Source of the DNA: Gonapodya prolifera JEL478
Taxonomy: Eukaryota > Monoblepharomycota > Monoblepharidomycetes > Monoblepharidales > Gonapodyaceae
NCBI GenBank assembly: GCA_001574975.1
Contig: KQ965753.1
Location: 372,001-436,000, forward strand
Direction: 5' to 3'
Length of the DNA: 64,000 bases
The notes beneath the pieces are model-generated. The model saw only the letters and a list, made by a program, of their open reading frames with translations. It searched no databases and had not been told where the DNA came from. Made by a program: the position numbers and the translations under genes. Positions 1 to 11,439 of the stretch are shown piece by piece; the first letter of the stretch is position 1, and each line of letters starts with the position of its first letter.

Positions 1-90
1 AGTCAAGCGGAAAGAGTGAAAGTTGTCTGGAGGAAGAGTTGGAAGAGTGGCATGACCAGTCTGCGATGTGATCGAACAAGTGTCGCGACG

Positions 91-541
91 CTAGAACTCA
101 CCGCTGATGTCAATACTGGGCGGTGTGATCGGATTTCGTAGTTGGTGTTTTTTCACGTCGACTGCTTCAGAGCCCCGAGCAATATTTTCTCGCATTCTCG
201 TTCTCGGTTGACCTTTTTTCACGGAGTTGGCCCGCGGAGGCTTTGACGCAACTGATCGCCGTGAAGATTCAACTTCTAGGACTGGTTCCTGCATCGGCGC
301 TAACGACACCGGACCTCGTTCTTTGCCCTTGACTCAAAGACACTTTTCTCTCGTTCCCTCGTGGTGAATTGCGCTCGGACAGCGACGTTGCAACAGCTGG
401 CGTTGTTCGAGACACTGTTGAGAGATGTGGACCGTTGGGATCATAACTGTCGTCCGAATCCTCATTCTCAACGTCCCTCTTAACATTATCCGATCTTCGA
501 ACGTTCTTCCCCTCTGTTGTGAGGGCGGGCAAATGCGGCAA
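91..541 (-). CDS. Hypothetical low-complexity protein fragment
   Basis: Two overlapping minus-strand reading frames (269-541 and 91-309) encode Ser/Arg/Pro-rich, charged, disordered-looking sequence with no domain I recognise. The first piece is acidic in its middle (a short E/D-rich stretch) and rich in T/S; the second is basic and ends with a proline-rich tail. They sit in different frames and could be two exons, a frame-disrupted gene, or chance open frames. Nothing next to them helps, because the gene may continue beyond the left edge of the window. Weak call. Confidence 0.2.
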
Positions 542-607
542 GCGATTCGAGGTTCAACACACGAAAGCGACCGTCCGACAATCCCTGTTTGATTTGTTTC
601 GGATCCA

Positions 608-1666
608 TTGCGGGGATTGCAGGATGTTTGGATTCGCAGTTGTGCAGCTGCCTGGTGTGACCAAGGGAGGGCACTGAAGAGTCTTTTCCTTCCTAAGTCC
701 CCATGTACTCTGGAGAATACACTGAATTGTCTACGTTCAATCAGCCATCAGCGCAGAGTCCCTTGTGAGTTTCAAATGGCTTTGGGACCTCGAAGATGTC
801 ATCGAACCAACATTTATCCTTTTACAATAGATTCGATCGCTTCATCCGAATCTCGCCCATCTCTTGTCCTCATCTCACTTATGCCTGACTCCGTGACGAG
901 TCATCGTCGGTCAACAAGGACCAGCTCTCGAAATGCTGAAATTGAGGTCAATCCAAAATCACAATGGCCAAGGCAACTTGAACGACGTTCCCGTCAAGCA
1001 GAAATAGCGCGATCGCAACGAAAACGCACAGGCTTGAGTTCTGGAGGGTCAAGCGACGGGAGCGAGGAAGGAGAATCAACTTCTGAGAGTGGATCACACA
1101 GACAGCCCAAGAGGCGAAAACGTCGAAGATGCCTCGTACCACGCTCGACTCTCATTCAGGGTGGGTGCCTGAGGGATCACATTATTGCTTGTAGCTTTTG
1201 ATGAACCAGCCCTCGATTTCAGCATTCGGTTGCCAAGTTGAAACGGCAGAGTTCTCCTTGCGCCCTCCCGCGAATGACAGGTCCGACAGACTCGCTCAAC
1301 CCTTGTTCCCAACGAATGATGAAATCAAACACACAATCTCGAGCGACTTGACAAGGGCGATGAATCTGAATGCCCATGAATTTGAAAACAACTTTGAGGT
1401 CACCCCACAGTATAGTGGGGATCGTTACGGACATCCATTACGGCCTGACGACGCGTGCCCGTATGTGTTCTTAAGGCTCAATAATCAATTTCACGCACGA
1501 CACGGTCATCTCATGCGAGGGATACTCAAAGCGGGAGGATATCCGGATGGAATATCTGTCCTTATTTGTCGCCGCCCAAACAAGAAGGACGGAGGAGGTA
1601 CATTTCAGACACTCGAGATCGAGTTTGAGAACGTCGCATATATTCGACCAGCTATTTCCATAACCT
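608..1666 (+). CDS. Hypothetical protein, two exons, basic Ser-rich N-terminal region
   Basis: An open frame over 608-1160 ends in a Ser/Gly/Glu-rich stretch followed by a Lys/Arg-rich cluster that could act as a nuclear localisation signal. A 62-bp intron (donor gtgggt at 1161, acceptor ag at 1222) joins it in frame (phase 1) to 1223-1666, which reads as ordinary globular protein. A second donor, gtgagt, starts at 1667, so more exons probably follow, possibly including 1827-2246. The true start codon is uncertain: the frame is open from 608 but ATGs also occur further in. I do not recognise the family. The frame-preserving splice is the main reason for calling it a gene. Confidence 0.4.
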
Positions 1667-1826
1667 GTGAGTAGTGAGAGCGCAAAGGGCTAACTAGCTC
1701 GGCTGATCTTAACTCATGGGTTCGCTTGGTTCTAGAGTATTTGCCGACAAGTTGCTAACATCCTAGGAGAAGGCAATTGGATTCGTCCGTGAGTTCAGAC
1801 TTTAGAGGAACCACTTACCGTATCGC

Positions 1827-2400
1827 TTGAAGTTAGTGACACGTGAATCTCCAACAGCCGGGCGATGGAGGCGGCGCGATGCAGGAGCACCACTCGCATC
1901 TCAAGTTTCAAGATCATCCGCTGGTTCTCACGTAGGGGACCGCCTATCCTGCGCTGTGCTGCTAGGTGTTGCCGGAAAGTCAATCACACCAGACGAGGTC
2001 GCTTCCCAGTTCGACCGTGTCTGGCCGCCACCCACGACCCCTTCTCTGGAGATACTCCCAATTAAGCGGAACATGGGAGGTTGTCGCACCGCGACCGAGG
2101 ATGTGGTCCGAGTAACGATGACTCACCTTCAGGTATGTAACAGTGCGCGTGGCGTGCCAAGTGCGCTGAGGCGCAAGACAATCGTAACCCTTCCATACAA
2201 TCAGGCGAAGGAGTTCGTCCGTGCTTCAGCCCCCACACAACGCTGACATAATAAATCGGACCAAGAACCGGTACCAAGTTCGCTTCTTTTACCGGAAAAA
2301 GGCTGACGCGAAGTCGGCGGCAAAGGTGGCCGGCATAATTCAGGAAATCATTCCACTCACAAGCAAGAACAATCCATCTCGATATCACAGGTCATTGAGA
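1827..2400 (+). CDS. Hypothetical coding stretch, probably downstream exons of the 608-1666 gene
   Basis: The frame 1827-2246 contains a plausible globular segment around SITPDEVASQFDRVWPPP. The frame opening near 2221 continues with a Lys/Arg-rich helix-like segment (NRYQVRFFYRKKADAK). Together with the upstream frame this suggests a multi-exon plus-strand gene, but I cannot fix its splice sites and recognise no domain. Between 2,560 and 3,420 I see only short overlapping frames and an A-rich tract near 3,150, with nothing I would call a gene. Confidence 0.25.
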
Positions 2401-3429
2401 ACGTGTCCGTCTCGGAGTGGGACTCAACGCCCAAGAACGCTATCTCGTTGGGGATCCAGACAATCACGACACCTCGAAAGACAGCACGTCCTCCACCACC
2501 CGGCCCCGCAGCACACGTTCCGCCAAGCGTTGAAAACGCTGCTCATGTGCTGATGGCCAGACCGTAACAGAAGAATGTGCTCCCACCCAGCTCGCGCTCG
2601 TTCCTACAGAGACGGACAGACTCCAGCATAAAGACTTATGCAACCGTCCATGTCTGCCCGGTGGAGGCAAGAGAGACAGCGCAGAAATAGTCTGCCCGAA
2701 TCACGAGTATACGACCTCGGCTAGGGCCTCGTTGGTCTCGAAGGGGGAGAAAATGCGTGGCACGTGGAGGGGAAACCACGAACCGGTTCGCCCAGGAACG
2801 GACCCGGCTTCTTGCTCTAGAATGGGGTCAGGCGACCTTTGAGTTAGAAACGTTGTTGGCGCACCATAAGGAGAAGCTGCGCTCACCTGGCATTGTAGCA
2901 CCGCTGACTCGATACTGCGATGCAGTTAGTGCCCGTTGGGGCCCAGGGGAGTCGAAGTGGAGGGGGAAGGAACGAGAACCAGACCGTGAAGGACCTAGCG
3001 GACGAGGAACGTACAAGCAATCATTGGTTAGCAGTGGATGGAAGCGTTCCCCGCCGTTGTGCACCTCGCTGGTGTCGATGCTTCGAGTTACGCTGGAAGT
3101 TGGTGGAAGGTATTGTGACTGCCCTCAGCCGAAAACAAAGGAAGTGAAGAAAAAAAAAGGAACTTCTCCAATACAAATGAGCTCTCTCTTATTTCGTTCA
3201 CAAAGAGAAGATATTCTCAATAAATTTACTTTGCAAATAAATTTACTCGGAATGTTCCGTTCCGACTCTTCCCTAACAGGAAGTGACAGAGGTGGAGTTT
3301 CGAGACGCGTCCATTATATCGCACAGGCAAGACCACAATTCGAGGCGCAACGTCATTTTGATTTGCATCAATTCTATGGACTCACAATTGGGAAGATACG
3401 TACATCAATGATCACTCTATGAAGATCTA

Positions 3430-5792
3430 TCACCCCTTCACAATCGGCCACAACGCGTCCACATCCGCATTCCCCAAACACCCCTTTGGGTCCACTCGTC
3501 CCCTCCACCTTCCCACCTCCTCAACCGCCACCGCACCGAACCTATCCTTAACCCTCTGTGCGGCCCTCTGTCTCCCCATCGGATCGACGGGCACCTCCAC
3601 TTTTCCCCAATGCTCGAGCGCGCCATACGCGGGCCACAAGTGCCGCCCGCACATATGGCGCCACGCAGAGAAGGATTGAGAGATCGCTTGACGTTCCTTC
3701 TCGTTGGCCTCGTTGCCGGACTCGAGCGTGGGGAGGTACTGCATGATGCCGACCCAGCAGAACACGGGGCGGGTGCCTGACCGGGGATTCGAGTAGGCGG
3801 CGGAGATGGGGGATGCAGAAGGCGCGGTCCACCGCTGCTCGAGCGGCTCGTGCGCTGGGATTTGGTAGTCGTGGATGAGTTGGTACAGGTCGGAAATGAA
3901 AACTAGGTCCGGCGTGGGGTTTTGGAGCGCCATGGCGCGTTGGACAGACGTCGTCGACAAGCAGGACTTTGGAGGCGGGCGGCGGGTCAACAGCTGCGCG
4001 ATGCTTGCCGACCAGGTTCCCGAGGCCTCCTTTTTATCATCACCACCGGATAACGGAGCCTGGATCGCGTAGTCCGCGCCGGCATCCTCCGCGACTTCGA
4101 ACCCGGACTGGAAGGCCACCTCGCACACCCACTGCTGTCCGCCGCAGTCGAAGCCCAGGATCTGGTCGGACCAGTCCACGCGGCATACGGGTGTGTTCTT
4201 GTGGTAGGACGCCACCGCCGAGTTCACCCGCCGGACGTGGGGAGTGTCCAGTGGGGAAACAGCATACAGTCGGTCACGAAGAGTGACGTAAGTGATGCCG
4301 GAGGAGGAAAAGTCGTCGGGGAGCGGAGGAAGAGCTTTTGGGTGTTGCGGCGCCAGCTCATGGTACAACCCCAACAACTCTGCCGCCCGCTCGGCAATCG
4401 GCCTCCCTTCCACGCCTGGAGCCACTCTGGCGGCTCTCGGCACGCTCTCCTCGAATGACGTCGCATGGTCAGACCCCACCGGGTTCGCCGCCGTGACGAC
4501 GACGGTGTCCGTGTGTGGGATCCAGTGGTACCGCAGATGCCGGTTCGTGGAGAGCCATGTGGTGTGCATACGGGCGACGTGGTCGGGTGTGGTGGCGAAG
4601 GAGCGCTCGATGAGTTGGTGGGTGGGGACGAGGCGGAGAGTTAGTTGAGCGGCGATGCCGAGCATGCCCACGGAGTGACGGGCGAGGTGGAACAGATGGG
4701 GATCTAAAAGAAAAGAGGACTTGTCAACCTTTGAATAGAGACGTCGTCGCTTCATCGCAGTAAGAAGCTCGATTTCAGAATGATAAAGTTCATCTCATTA
4801 TTTGATCGTAACGAGAAGGTTGTGACAAATTTTAGGATTTCATCATGTAACAGAGATCCGGTATTTACGCCCCACTCCCTCGATCGTCAAACTCACCTTT
4901 GTCGACCCCAATATCCAGTGTACCCATCTCTGGAGTGACTAGTTTCATTCCGACAACGTACTCGTCCGCCGGAGCGATGGCCGCGCCGGATCCGTGGGCG
5001 CCCACCTGGGTAAATCCGCCGACTTGTTGTTCGCGGATGGAGGCGTAGTTGGGAAGGGTGAAGTTGTGCGGGCGGAGTGCCTCCACGAGCTAGGAAGACA
5101 GGGAGTCAGCATTCATCAGGAGCTTCGAACGAAATTGGGACCCAGCAAATCGACTACGGGATTTCCAGAGTACTGACCTGGTCAATTCGAATCCCTGCCT
5201 CGACGGTACACTCCATCTTTTCCGGATCGACGGAGATGACTTTATCCATGAGAGCCATCTGCACCATTCCGAGCTCTTCGAAGGCGATTCCATTCGGACT
5301 GAGAGCACTTCCAACAGGCCGTATCTTGATCCCTGACTTGGCGGCCTTTGCGACAATCTCTTCCAGCTCTTCAAGAGAGGAGGGGTGGTGGATGAGCGAA
5401 TTGTGTGTTCTGACATGGCGCGTCGCCGACCAATTCGAAAGATGCGTATAGTCTGCTTCTGTGGGCATGTTGTAGTAGCCATAGCCCATGAATGCAGCCG
5501 ACATGGCCAGTCCGGTCAGGACGGAATACAAAATGGGTCGAGATTTCCGGGTTTTGGGTTCCCCAGAAGCATCAGAGGCGGAAGACGGCGGGGAGGGTTG
5601 AGAGGATAATGATGCGGATTCGGCTCCCGTCGAAAACAGTCGCGATTGACGCGCGAATTCTATGCGGTGGTGGTTCGGAAGGTGACACGACCTCTCCAAT
5701 GGGAACAGCCATCGGACGGTGGGATGCCTCCTACGCGAGACATTTGAGCTGCTCTTGCACGCGATGGATGCTGTGATGCGCGTGGCCGCCAT
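3430..5792 (-). CDS. GLDH: L-galactono-1,4-lactone dehydrogenase, plant-type, mitochondrial
   Basis: This FAD enzyme oxidises L-galactono-1,4-lactone to ascorbate at the mitochondrial inner membrane, passing electrons to cytochrome c in plants. I resolve three exons, 5792-5178, 5089-4897 and 4703-3430, with GT-AG borders and an open 693-residue product. The ATG at 5792 gives an Arg/Ser-rich presequence (MAATRITASIACKSS) and then a membrane segment (LYSVLTGLAMSAAFMGYGYY). The FAD domain follows with NWSATRHVRTHNS, IRPVGSALSPNGIAF and IREQQVGGFTQVGAHGSG. The C-terminal part has ILGFDCGGQQWV, EQRWTAPSASP, WVGIMQYLP and EHWGKVEVP. These match plant GLDH segment by segment and are unlike fungal arabinono-lactone oxidase. 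The Ala in VGAHG is, in plant enzymes, the residue linked to low oxygen reactivity, so a dehydrogenase rather than an oxidase is expected. There is extra loop sequence between GQQWV and EQRWT. The gene is not obviously broken. Confidence 0.93.
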
Positions 5793-6173
5793 TTGCCGGA
5801 GATATGTATGCAACAAATGGACAAGGCACATTGCTGCGGTTGTCTCAAACAGGCAAAAATAGGAATTGAACCACGTAGGTACTAATCGCCCAGAGGAAGT
5901 GCGAAATGCAATAATGCACACAAGAGAGGTGGACAAAATGCCTTCGTGGTGATGAAATTTCCGGTGAATGAGTCGTCTCGCATAATTGAAAAACTATAAC
6001 GGACTGGGAGGTCCAAATTGATCTCTTCACAGCAATACTACTCAAAAACAACCGCCGTCCGTAAATGTAAGGAATGATATAAAATGGATAGCAGAACAAA
6101 TCAATAATGAAGGTAGAGACCAGCTCGATTACCAGTAACAGAGAAGCCACCACTGTAGCCAGCTCATCCATGA

Positions 6174-9100
6174 TCACATCACGACACAACAGCCTCCACC
6201 GTCCTCCACCGACCGTGGCTTTCGCTGAGAAGGAGTCTCCATAGTGATGGGTTGTTGGAATTCTGCAGTGCCATTGGATCTGTGATCTGATAGCAAATCT
6301 GCTTGTTGGCCGTTCCGAACACTCCCGTTCCCATTTTCTAATGCTGAACCCAAGTCATATGCCGAGGCGGCTGCGCCTATAGCCGTGTTTCTTTCTACTT
6401 TCTGTTGCGTCAGATCTCGTTTCACTCTGGCAGTCTCCTCCTGAGCGTCCCTGAGCTTGGCGGCCATCTGCGAGAACTCCGTCTGGAGATTCTTCAGTTC
6501 GGCCTCACGTTTGTTCAGCAAAGCGGTTTTCTCGGACAAATCTCTTTGGGCTGAAGACACCAAGTCCAGTTGTCGCGTCTTCGTCGCGAGCTCTGCTTGC
6601 ACGGAGGACAACGCGGTCGTCTGTAAGTTTCCAATTAAAACGAGAGCACTCGAATCGAAAAAGAAAACATCAACTCACCAACTCCTGAACTTTGGCTTTG
6701 GTGTGTGCCGAATCACGCTCCACATCAGCAACTCCTGAACGACTTCGAGCTTCAAGATCCGCAATCCGTGTCCGTGCTTCTCGGAGCTGCTCCTGCAAAA
6801 TTTTCACTTCCTCCGCGGACTGAAAGTCGTGAAAGTCGTTGTAAATCACTTGCAAAGGCTCTCCAAGTAGAGTGACGAACAAGACACACACCTGTTGTTG
6901 AGCCTTTACCGCCGGTCCACTTCGACTTACATCAAGATCTAGTGACGACGAAAACTCATCAAGTGAAAAATTCAAAGGACTAAAAAATGCGGTGGTCGAC
7001 GGGGTGGTCGTTGGTCGAGCCACAACCTCCTGTGCAGACTTCGTCAGCTTCTGTATTTGCCCAGTGAGGTCTTGAATCGTAGCCTGCGATTGGGCGACCT
7101 GAGACTGAAGTTCATCGTGCCGTGTAGTCTTTTGCGAGAAGTAAAACTAGGAGTTGATAATCCGTGTACACCCACATGCCGAAGGGATACTCACCATTTC
7201 CCTCAATTCCTTTGCAGTCCGGACCACTTCAGCATCTTTACTCTCGACCATCCTCCTGAGCGATCTCAACTCATCCTGCATCTTCAAAACGCGTGCCTTT
7301 TCATCGTTCAAGTTTGCCGTCAGCAAATCGTTGTCCTCGCGAAGATTTGAAAAGGCAGCGTCTGCGCCTTCCAGGTTGAAAATCTGGCCGCCCAGGAGAG
7401 AAAAACACCCAACTGTGAGCCCAAGGCACCCAAAATGGCCGTTCATGTCTCTAACTTACCTGAGTCCTCGCCTCCTCCAACTCCTTCTCCAACCTCCCCA
7501 CCTCAACAGCCAGCTCATCGCTCCGTCCTTCTGCCTGCAAGGTCCGTTCCCTCTCTGTTTCCAGCGCTTGACTTAGCTCCACCAGCTCTTGCTCCACTTC
7601 GGAAATCTGCTCGAGCTGCGATTGAGCTTCGGAAAGCTGGCTTTCGAGGTCGTGCAGAGACTCGAGCCGCTGCTGCAGACTGCGGTTGACGGAGGTTAAG
7701 GTTTCTGCTTCGCGCGTTTTGGAAAGAGCTTCGGCTTTCGTTTCAGCGACCACGTTTGTCTTGGACGGGAGTTTGTCTCTTCAAGAAAAGGATCAATGGT
7801 TCGAACCCCTTCAGAACACTCACCAATTCTGCAATCTGCTCTTTTGCCTTGACGAGCTCGTCCACATTGCTGGCCCCAGCAGACTGAGCCTTCAAAGCCT
7901 CCATGAGCCTCTCACTCGCCGCCCGTTCCTCGGTAAGACTCCCAGCAAGATGCTCGTTATCTTCGCGTAGCATCGCCAGCGAGTCATCAATTCCTTCAAA
8001 GACTGAAAGCTGGAGCAAACGCAATACCTTCCCATCAACAACAGGCAACGGACCATATGACGGAACTAACAGTCTCACCTGCGCCATCGCGTCCCGCAAC
8101 TCCGACTCAAGCTTCTCCATCTCCACGGTAAGCTTATCGCACTTCCCCTCGGCCTGAACACTGCGCTGCCGCTCCGCCTCCAGTCTGCTCTTCAAGTTCT
8201 CCACTTCCGTTTCGATCCGAAGAACCTGCGACTCCCGCTTGCGCTGGGTCAGCTCTTGCTCCAACTGCGCAATTCGCGCCAGTAAGGCCGGAGAAGAGCC
8301 CGTATCTTCCTGTCCCGACCGCTGCACATTCCTCCTTTGTGCCGCTGCCTCCTTCCGCACCTCGGCCAACAGATCCTTCAAATCCGCGTTCTCCTTCCTC
8401 AAATCCGCACACGTGGCATGGAACATGGCCAAGTCAGCCTCCATCCGCGCCACTTCTGGAGACTTGAGCCTCGCATTCTCTTGCATCGTGCGCTCCAAGA
8501 GCTTCACAAAGTCCGGGTCATCCAGCGTGCTCGGCTGCTCCACCCGTGCAATGTGGTCGCGCAACGCCAGATTCTCCAGCGCGATGCGCGTCACTTCGGG
8601 GTTCTGATTCGTGAGCCAGTCGATTTCGGCGTGCAGCGAGGCGACTTCGTCGGGCGACACATGGAGGGTGTCGGCGGAAGATGACTTTGATCGGGCAGGG
8701 CTGACAGGAGACGACTTAAACTTGAGTGCCTAAATTCCACGCATTGGATAGAACGATTGCCACATGAGCATATCCACCAAGTGAGCCGCTACTATAACTC
8801 CTACCATTTGCTTGTGTTGCAACGCGGTCTGCAACCTCGCCGCATGCTCCTTCTGCGCCCGCAGCGCCTCCTCGTAGTTTTCCTTGGTCTCGCCCAGCTT
8901 GGTCAGGAGTCGCGACAAAAGATTCTGCCAGTCAATATCGTCCACGGATTCCTCCTCGGGCATTGTTGTTGTGGCGCCGTTTGTCTTTGCGGAGGCGCTG
9001 GACTCTGCAGTCGCAGATCGATGTCGTCCAGTTCCGAGTGAAGATAGTTCGGAGCGAAGAGTGGCGATTTCGGCGCGTAGTCGGATGACCTCGTTTTGTA

Positions 9101-10872
9101 GGGCCTTGTACGATCCCGCTGCGACGGTTATAAGTATGGTACCTATTCTACGCCGTAATGGCACCCTTCTCCTCACCTTCAATCTGCACATTCCTCGAAA
9201 CGGCATTCTTGACCTGCTTCGCATTATTCGCAAACCTCAACGTCGACATCGCTTCAAACCAACAACATCAAAAAAAAAAAAAAAAAACATCAAGCAACCA
9301 TTCCTCAGTCCCCAACAGCCCCACAAACTCACTCTCCCCCATCGCCGCCTGCGCCGCCGCAACACAGGCCACCATCCACGTCACGCAGTTCCCACCCAGG
9401 GCGTCCTTGAGGAGAAATGTCAACTTGGAGTCTCTGAAGTTGGTGTAGGTCGCCACGCCCGGTTTCCCGCCGCCCTTGACGAGCGAGTCCAGCACGCGCC
9501 CGAGAGCGTGCAGCGATTTGTTGATGGATGTGGCTTCTTTGAGACGGAGGCCGGTCGCGTTGGTGGCTTTTTGGCGTTCGGAGCCCTGGGGGAGGTCANG
9601 GGGGTCAAGTGGGAAATGGTGTGGAGGATATGGACAGGTGAGGCCCGACACCACAGCACTCACGGCCAAATCGACAAAGTGGATCTTGCTCTCGGCAATC
9701 TCCTGCACGCCCTTGCCGTCCCCAACATGGCTCGTCCGCCGCAGCGTCATGGTGAACACGGCGTGCGAGCGGGAGGATTTCTCGTTGACCTTTTTGGGGT
9801 GGGGTGAACGGGTGCCAGCGGGGGAGGGAACGGGGAGGGAAGGGCGGGACTCACGTCTGTCGCAGCGGTGGTTCGTTCCAGACTCCCCTGTGCGAGAAGA
9901 TCGTGCGCGGACTCGGCGGAGGGGCACACGTCGTCGATACAGCCTAGTTAACCGAGCCGCCCAAGTAAACCGTAAACCTTTTGAGACCTCCCCCATCACA
10001 ACCACGACCCCTCTGCCGCTTCCACCGACCACCAACCTTCAACCCACACGCCCCGCTTCGAGTCCTCCCTAATCGTACACGGTGGTTGGCCCCACGATCC
10101 CTGGCCCCCAGGCCCCGAGCGGAGAAGGTCCTTGATGATCTCGTTGTATATCTCGAGGTACGATACCCGCAGGACGAGGTCGGGTGCGTTGCGCATCGGG
10201 TCGTGGGTGTGCCGGAGGGAGTGGAGGTGGGAGAAGATGTAGTCGATTCTGTGCGGAATTGAGAGGGTGAGGAGGAAGAAAGGCGAGCAAGAGGAGGAGG
10301 AGGAGGGCGACGCACGCGCGAGGAAGGATTCCTTTGCTTTCGGGGGTGCCGAGCATGGTGTGGGTTTTGCCTGTGCCGGTCTGTTGTTGATAATGGTGTT
10401 AGAAGTCACACCAGTGATGGTGACGGATGGCGAGCTTGGAGCCTCCACGACTCCGACGAGACGTCACACCTCCACGTGATAAAGCCATCCATATACAGCA
10501 GCTTTGCTGTCCTCCAGAACCAATTTTAAGAGCAGATAGAAACCACCACTGATCACGCACCTGTCCATAGCAAAACACGGTCCCATTGAAACCATCCAAG
10601 AACCTATCGCACACCTCTCTCCCCAAGGTATCCCAGACATCCTCCTGCGACGCAGTCTCGCCACCGGCCTTTTCAAAGACGAATCCGGCCTGTGCGCACC
10701 GGACAGTACGACCGTCCGCCTCGACCTCGAACGAGCGCGAGCGGACCTCTGTCCGGGCAAGTGGGCGCACGCGGAGGTAGACGCGGATGTTTTCGCTGGG
10801 GGGTAGATAATGTGGAAGTGAGGAAGGGGTGGTGTGGAGTTCGCCAAGGCTTCCAGATTGTCCGACTCTCAT
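6174..10872 (-). CDS. Kinesin-12-like motor protein with C-terminal CaaX box
   Basis: This is a plus-end-type kinesin with an N-terminal motor and a long coiled-coil tail, split into many exons. The motor shows [11 protein letters not shown], the P-loop [13 protein letters not shown] (interrupted by an intron), [25 protein letters not shown], switch [12 protein letters not shown], switch II VDLA-GSERQKA (split by an intron), [35 protein letters not shown] and [14 protein letters not shown]. After the neck comes [17 protein letters not shown], a segment resembling the kinesin-12/KIF15 group, then about 700 residues of heptad-rich coiled coil. The last residues are GGGCCVVM, a farnesylation-type CaaX box with an extra Cys before it. 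The first in-frame ATG seen is at 10872; a further upstream exon is possible because an acceptor lies just before ENIRVYL. One N at 9,599 falls in an intron. Confidence 0.88.
9269..9287 (+). repeat. Poly(A) homopolymer in a kinesin intron
   Basis: A run of about 18 A on the plus strand is a poly-T tract upstream of the exon coding for the [10 protein letters not shown] segment. It reads as an unusually long polypyrimidine tract before the acceptor. It is also a likely sequencing-error site. Confidence 0.6.
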
Positions 10873-11435
10873 CGCTTGGTCCGGTGATCGCTTTATTCCA
10901 CCGCGAGAGGTGGCACCACGCCAACGACCCGTGCGAATCTCCACAGAAGAGCACCAAGACTAGTGACCGCCGTGGCCTTTTCCCTCGGTATCACGCGGTG
11001 TTTCTTATGCCGCGGTTACCGTTTCTTACCGAGTCCAGAGCCACACGTCTCCGCCTTCTTCCCCACACTCTGCACCCGCCATCGTCTCTCACCTCATTGT
11101 CTCTGCACCGTGCAATTCTCCGCTGCGTCCGCTCCCTCGCTGTCGCCGGCTTCGTCCCTTTGCTTTGCGAGGCTGCAGCTGACCGCAGTCATAGCGATTT
11201 GCACTTCTTTTACAATCGGGATCATCGACAAAAAATTGGACTCTTGAAGGGGTCTTTAGTAGTGTATGATGCTAAGTCACAAAATTGAAGCCTTTCGATG
11301 GTATAGATCTAGCTGTTGACTCAAGGGGCATCGTGAGGTAAGCCAAGCTTGGGAACTCCTTTAGACGTCTCGTATCGCCGAGTGATTCGCAAAACCCATT
11401 GAAACCGAGGTCAGCGGCGGCACTTTTTGGAATAG
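10873..11435. other. Intergenic, no gene recognised
   Basis: This lies between the kinesin start on the minus strand and the F-box-type gene on the plus strand, so it should hold two divergent promoters. Only short frames are present. I see no motif I would name. Confidence 0.4.
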
Positions 11436-11439
11436 CCAT

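Noticed and set aside
3548-4650. Long plus-strand and alternate minus frames over the GLDH gene
   Set aside because: They are shadows of a GC-rich coding exon; only one frame carries the GLDH motifs.
5180-7810. ttcgaatcc/ttcgaaccc boxes suggesting tRNA T-loops
   Set aside because: They lie inside the GLDH and kinesin genes, in frame with conserved protein or in introns, with no cloverleaf around them.
7903-8684. Plus-strand frames opposite the kinesin coiled coil
   Set aside because: Their Ser/Leu-rich composition is what the reverse of a Glu/Lys/Leu coiled coil gives; the minus frame has heptads and continues the motor gene.
9254-9300. Poly(A) run as a retroposon tail
   Set aside because: It lies inside a kinesin intron next to the acceptor, as poly-T on the coding strand, with no duplicated target site or inserted gene copy.
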